From Candidatus Parcubacteria bacterium (GTDB lineage: Bacteria > Patescibacteriota > Minisyncoccia > UBA6257 > 2-01-FULL-56-20), in assembly GCA_027450205.1 (NCBI GenBank), contig DAIDJL010000002.1, forward strand, positions 157,758 to 205,006: 47,249 nt of DNA. Reading direction: 5' to 3'. Position numbers and translations under genes: made by a program. The notes below the pieces were generated by a model that searched no databases, was not told the DNA's origin, and was given only the letters and a program-made list of their open reading frames with translations. Position 1 is the stretch's first letter; every line of letters begins with the position of its first letter. Positions 47,077 through 47,249 of this stretch are shown in pieces.

Positions 47077-47249
47077 TCATAAAAGTTTTATCTCGATTCC
47101 AACGACCCCATATTTTTTCTCATCTTCGTCGGAGTAAAACTTTTTTAACACCGCCAAAAAATCTTCTTTGTTTTCTGCGCCGAACGAGGCAATTGGAAAA
47201 TGATTTAATAATTCAGAAAACGATGGATACGTATGGAGCGCCACTACCT
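47077..47249 (-). CDS. ASCH-domain protein (partial, N-terminus off the right edge)
   Basis: The last 57 codons of a minus-strand frame, open to the right edge and ending TGA at 47077-47079. The tail YPSFSELLNHFPIASFGAEN then FLAVLKKFYSDEDEKKYGVV and GIEIKLL is the typical C-terminus of stand-alone ASCH proteins. The same spacing appears at the end of the GNAT-GNAT-ASCH protein on the opposite strand. The start, full length and any extra domain lie outside the window. Confidence 0.7.
   Translation of the reverse strand, partial: VVALHTYPSFSELLNHFPIASFGAENKEDFLAVLKKFYSDEDEKKYGVVGIEIKLL

Noticed and set aside
1-47249. Recoding of TGA (code 25 or 4)
   Set aside because: TGA ends several genes at conserved C-termini, for example tsaE, holA and yebC, so it is a stop here.
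1-47249. tRNA genes, CRISPR arrays, insertion sequences or phage att sites
   Set aside because: No cloverleaf with a T-loop GTTCRA context, no regularly spaced repeats, no transposase or integrase and no flanking direct repeats were seen.

Overview
The window looks like a chromosomal segment of a Candidate Phyla Radiation (Patescibacteria, probably Parcubacteria-like) bacterium. This is inferred from compact genes with many 4-nt or longer overlaps, pared-down housekeeping proteins (a free-standing Pol I-type 5'-3' exonuclease, a YebC lacking its middle part, a MurE-like ligase without its N-terminal domain), and a chromosomal PrgI/VirB4/VirB6/VirB2 locus of the kind seen in that radiation. 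TGA is used as a stop, so it is not a code-25 lineage. No rRNA, tRNA, transposase or CRISPR array was found.

Layout. 1-13.1 kb: mostly minus-strand housekeeping genes: a beta-CASP RNA hydrolase cut by the left edge, a MurE-like ligase, ruvA, (plus-strand rpsT), holA, pyrG, a sensor kinase, the 5'-3' exonuclease, tsaE, a lamin-tail protein, ruvB; then a gene-free stretch with a strong promoter and a structured RNA of about 377 nt ending in an intrinsic terminator; then pilB. 13.1-16.6 kb: plus-strand yebC-ruvC, a tiny acidic protein, and a class A penicillin-binding protein. 16.6-21.2 kb: the classical origin neighbourhood, dnaN and dnaA (minus) with DnaA boxes between them, diverging from rpmH-rnpA-yidC-jag (plus). 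21.2-33.2 kb: a ten-gene, 12-kb minus-strand cluster encoding a type IV secretion-like envelope machine. 33.2-38.6 kb: rsmA, uvrD/pcrA, a LysM protein, comM, a DksA-type zinc finger. 38.6-43.7 kb: an AT-rich regulatory stretch, yraN, nusA, ppa, clpP, tyrS. 42.1-47.2 kb also carries accessory small genes with clear Shine-Dalgarno sites, a three-domain GNAT-GNAT-ASCH protein and the end of a second ASCH protein cut by the right edge.

A theme is how expression starts. Many core genes (ruvA, rpsT, holA, pilB, yebC, rpmH, uvrD, tyrS, the first T4SS gene) have a good -10 element only 6-9 nt before the start codon, which predicts leaderless or nearly leaderless mRNAs, while the accessory genes at the right end have 5' leaders with strong Shine-Dalgarno sites. 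The most novel-looking items are the unassigned structured RNA at 10987-11363, the T4SS-like locus with its two-piece VirB4/TraC and cysteine-rich pilin, the paired 16-bp operators exactly 104 bp apart upstream of yraN, the hairpin terminator between a promoter and nusA, and the GNAT-GNAT-ASCH fusion.
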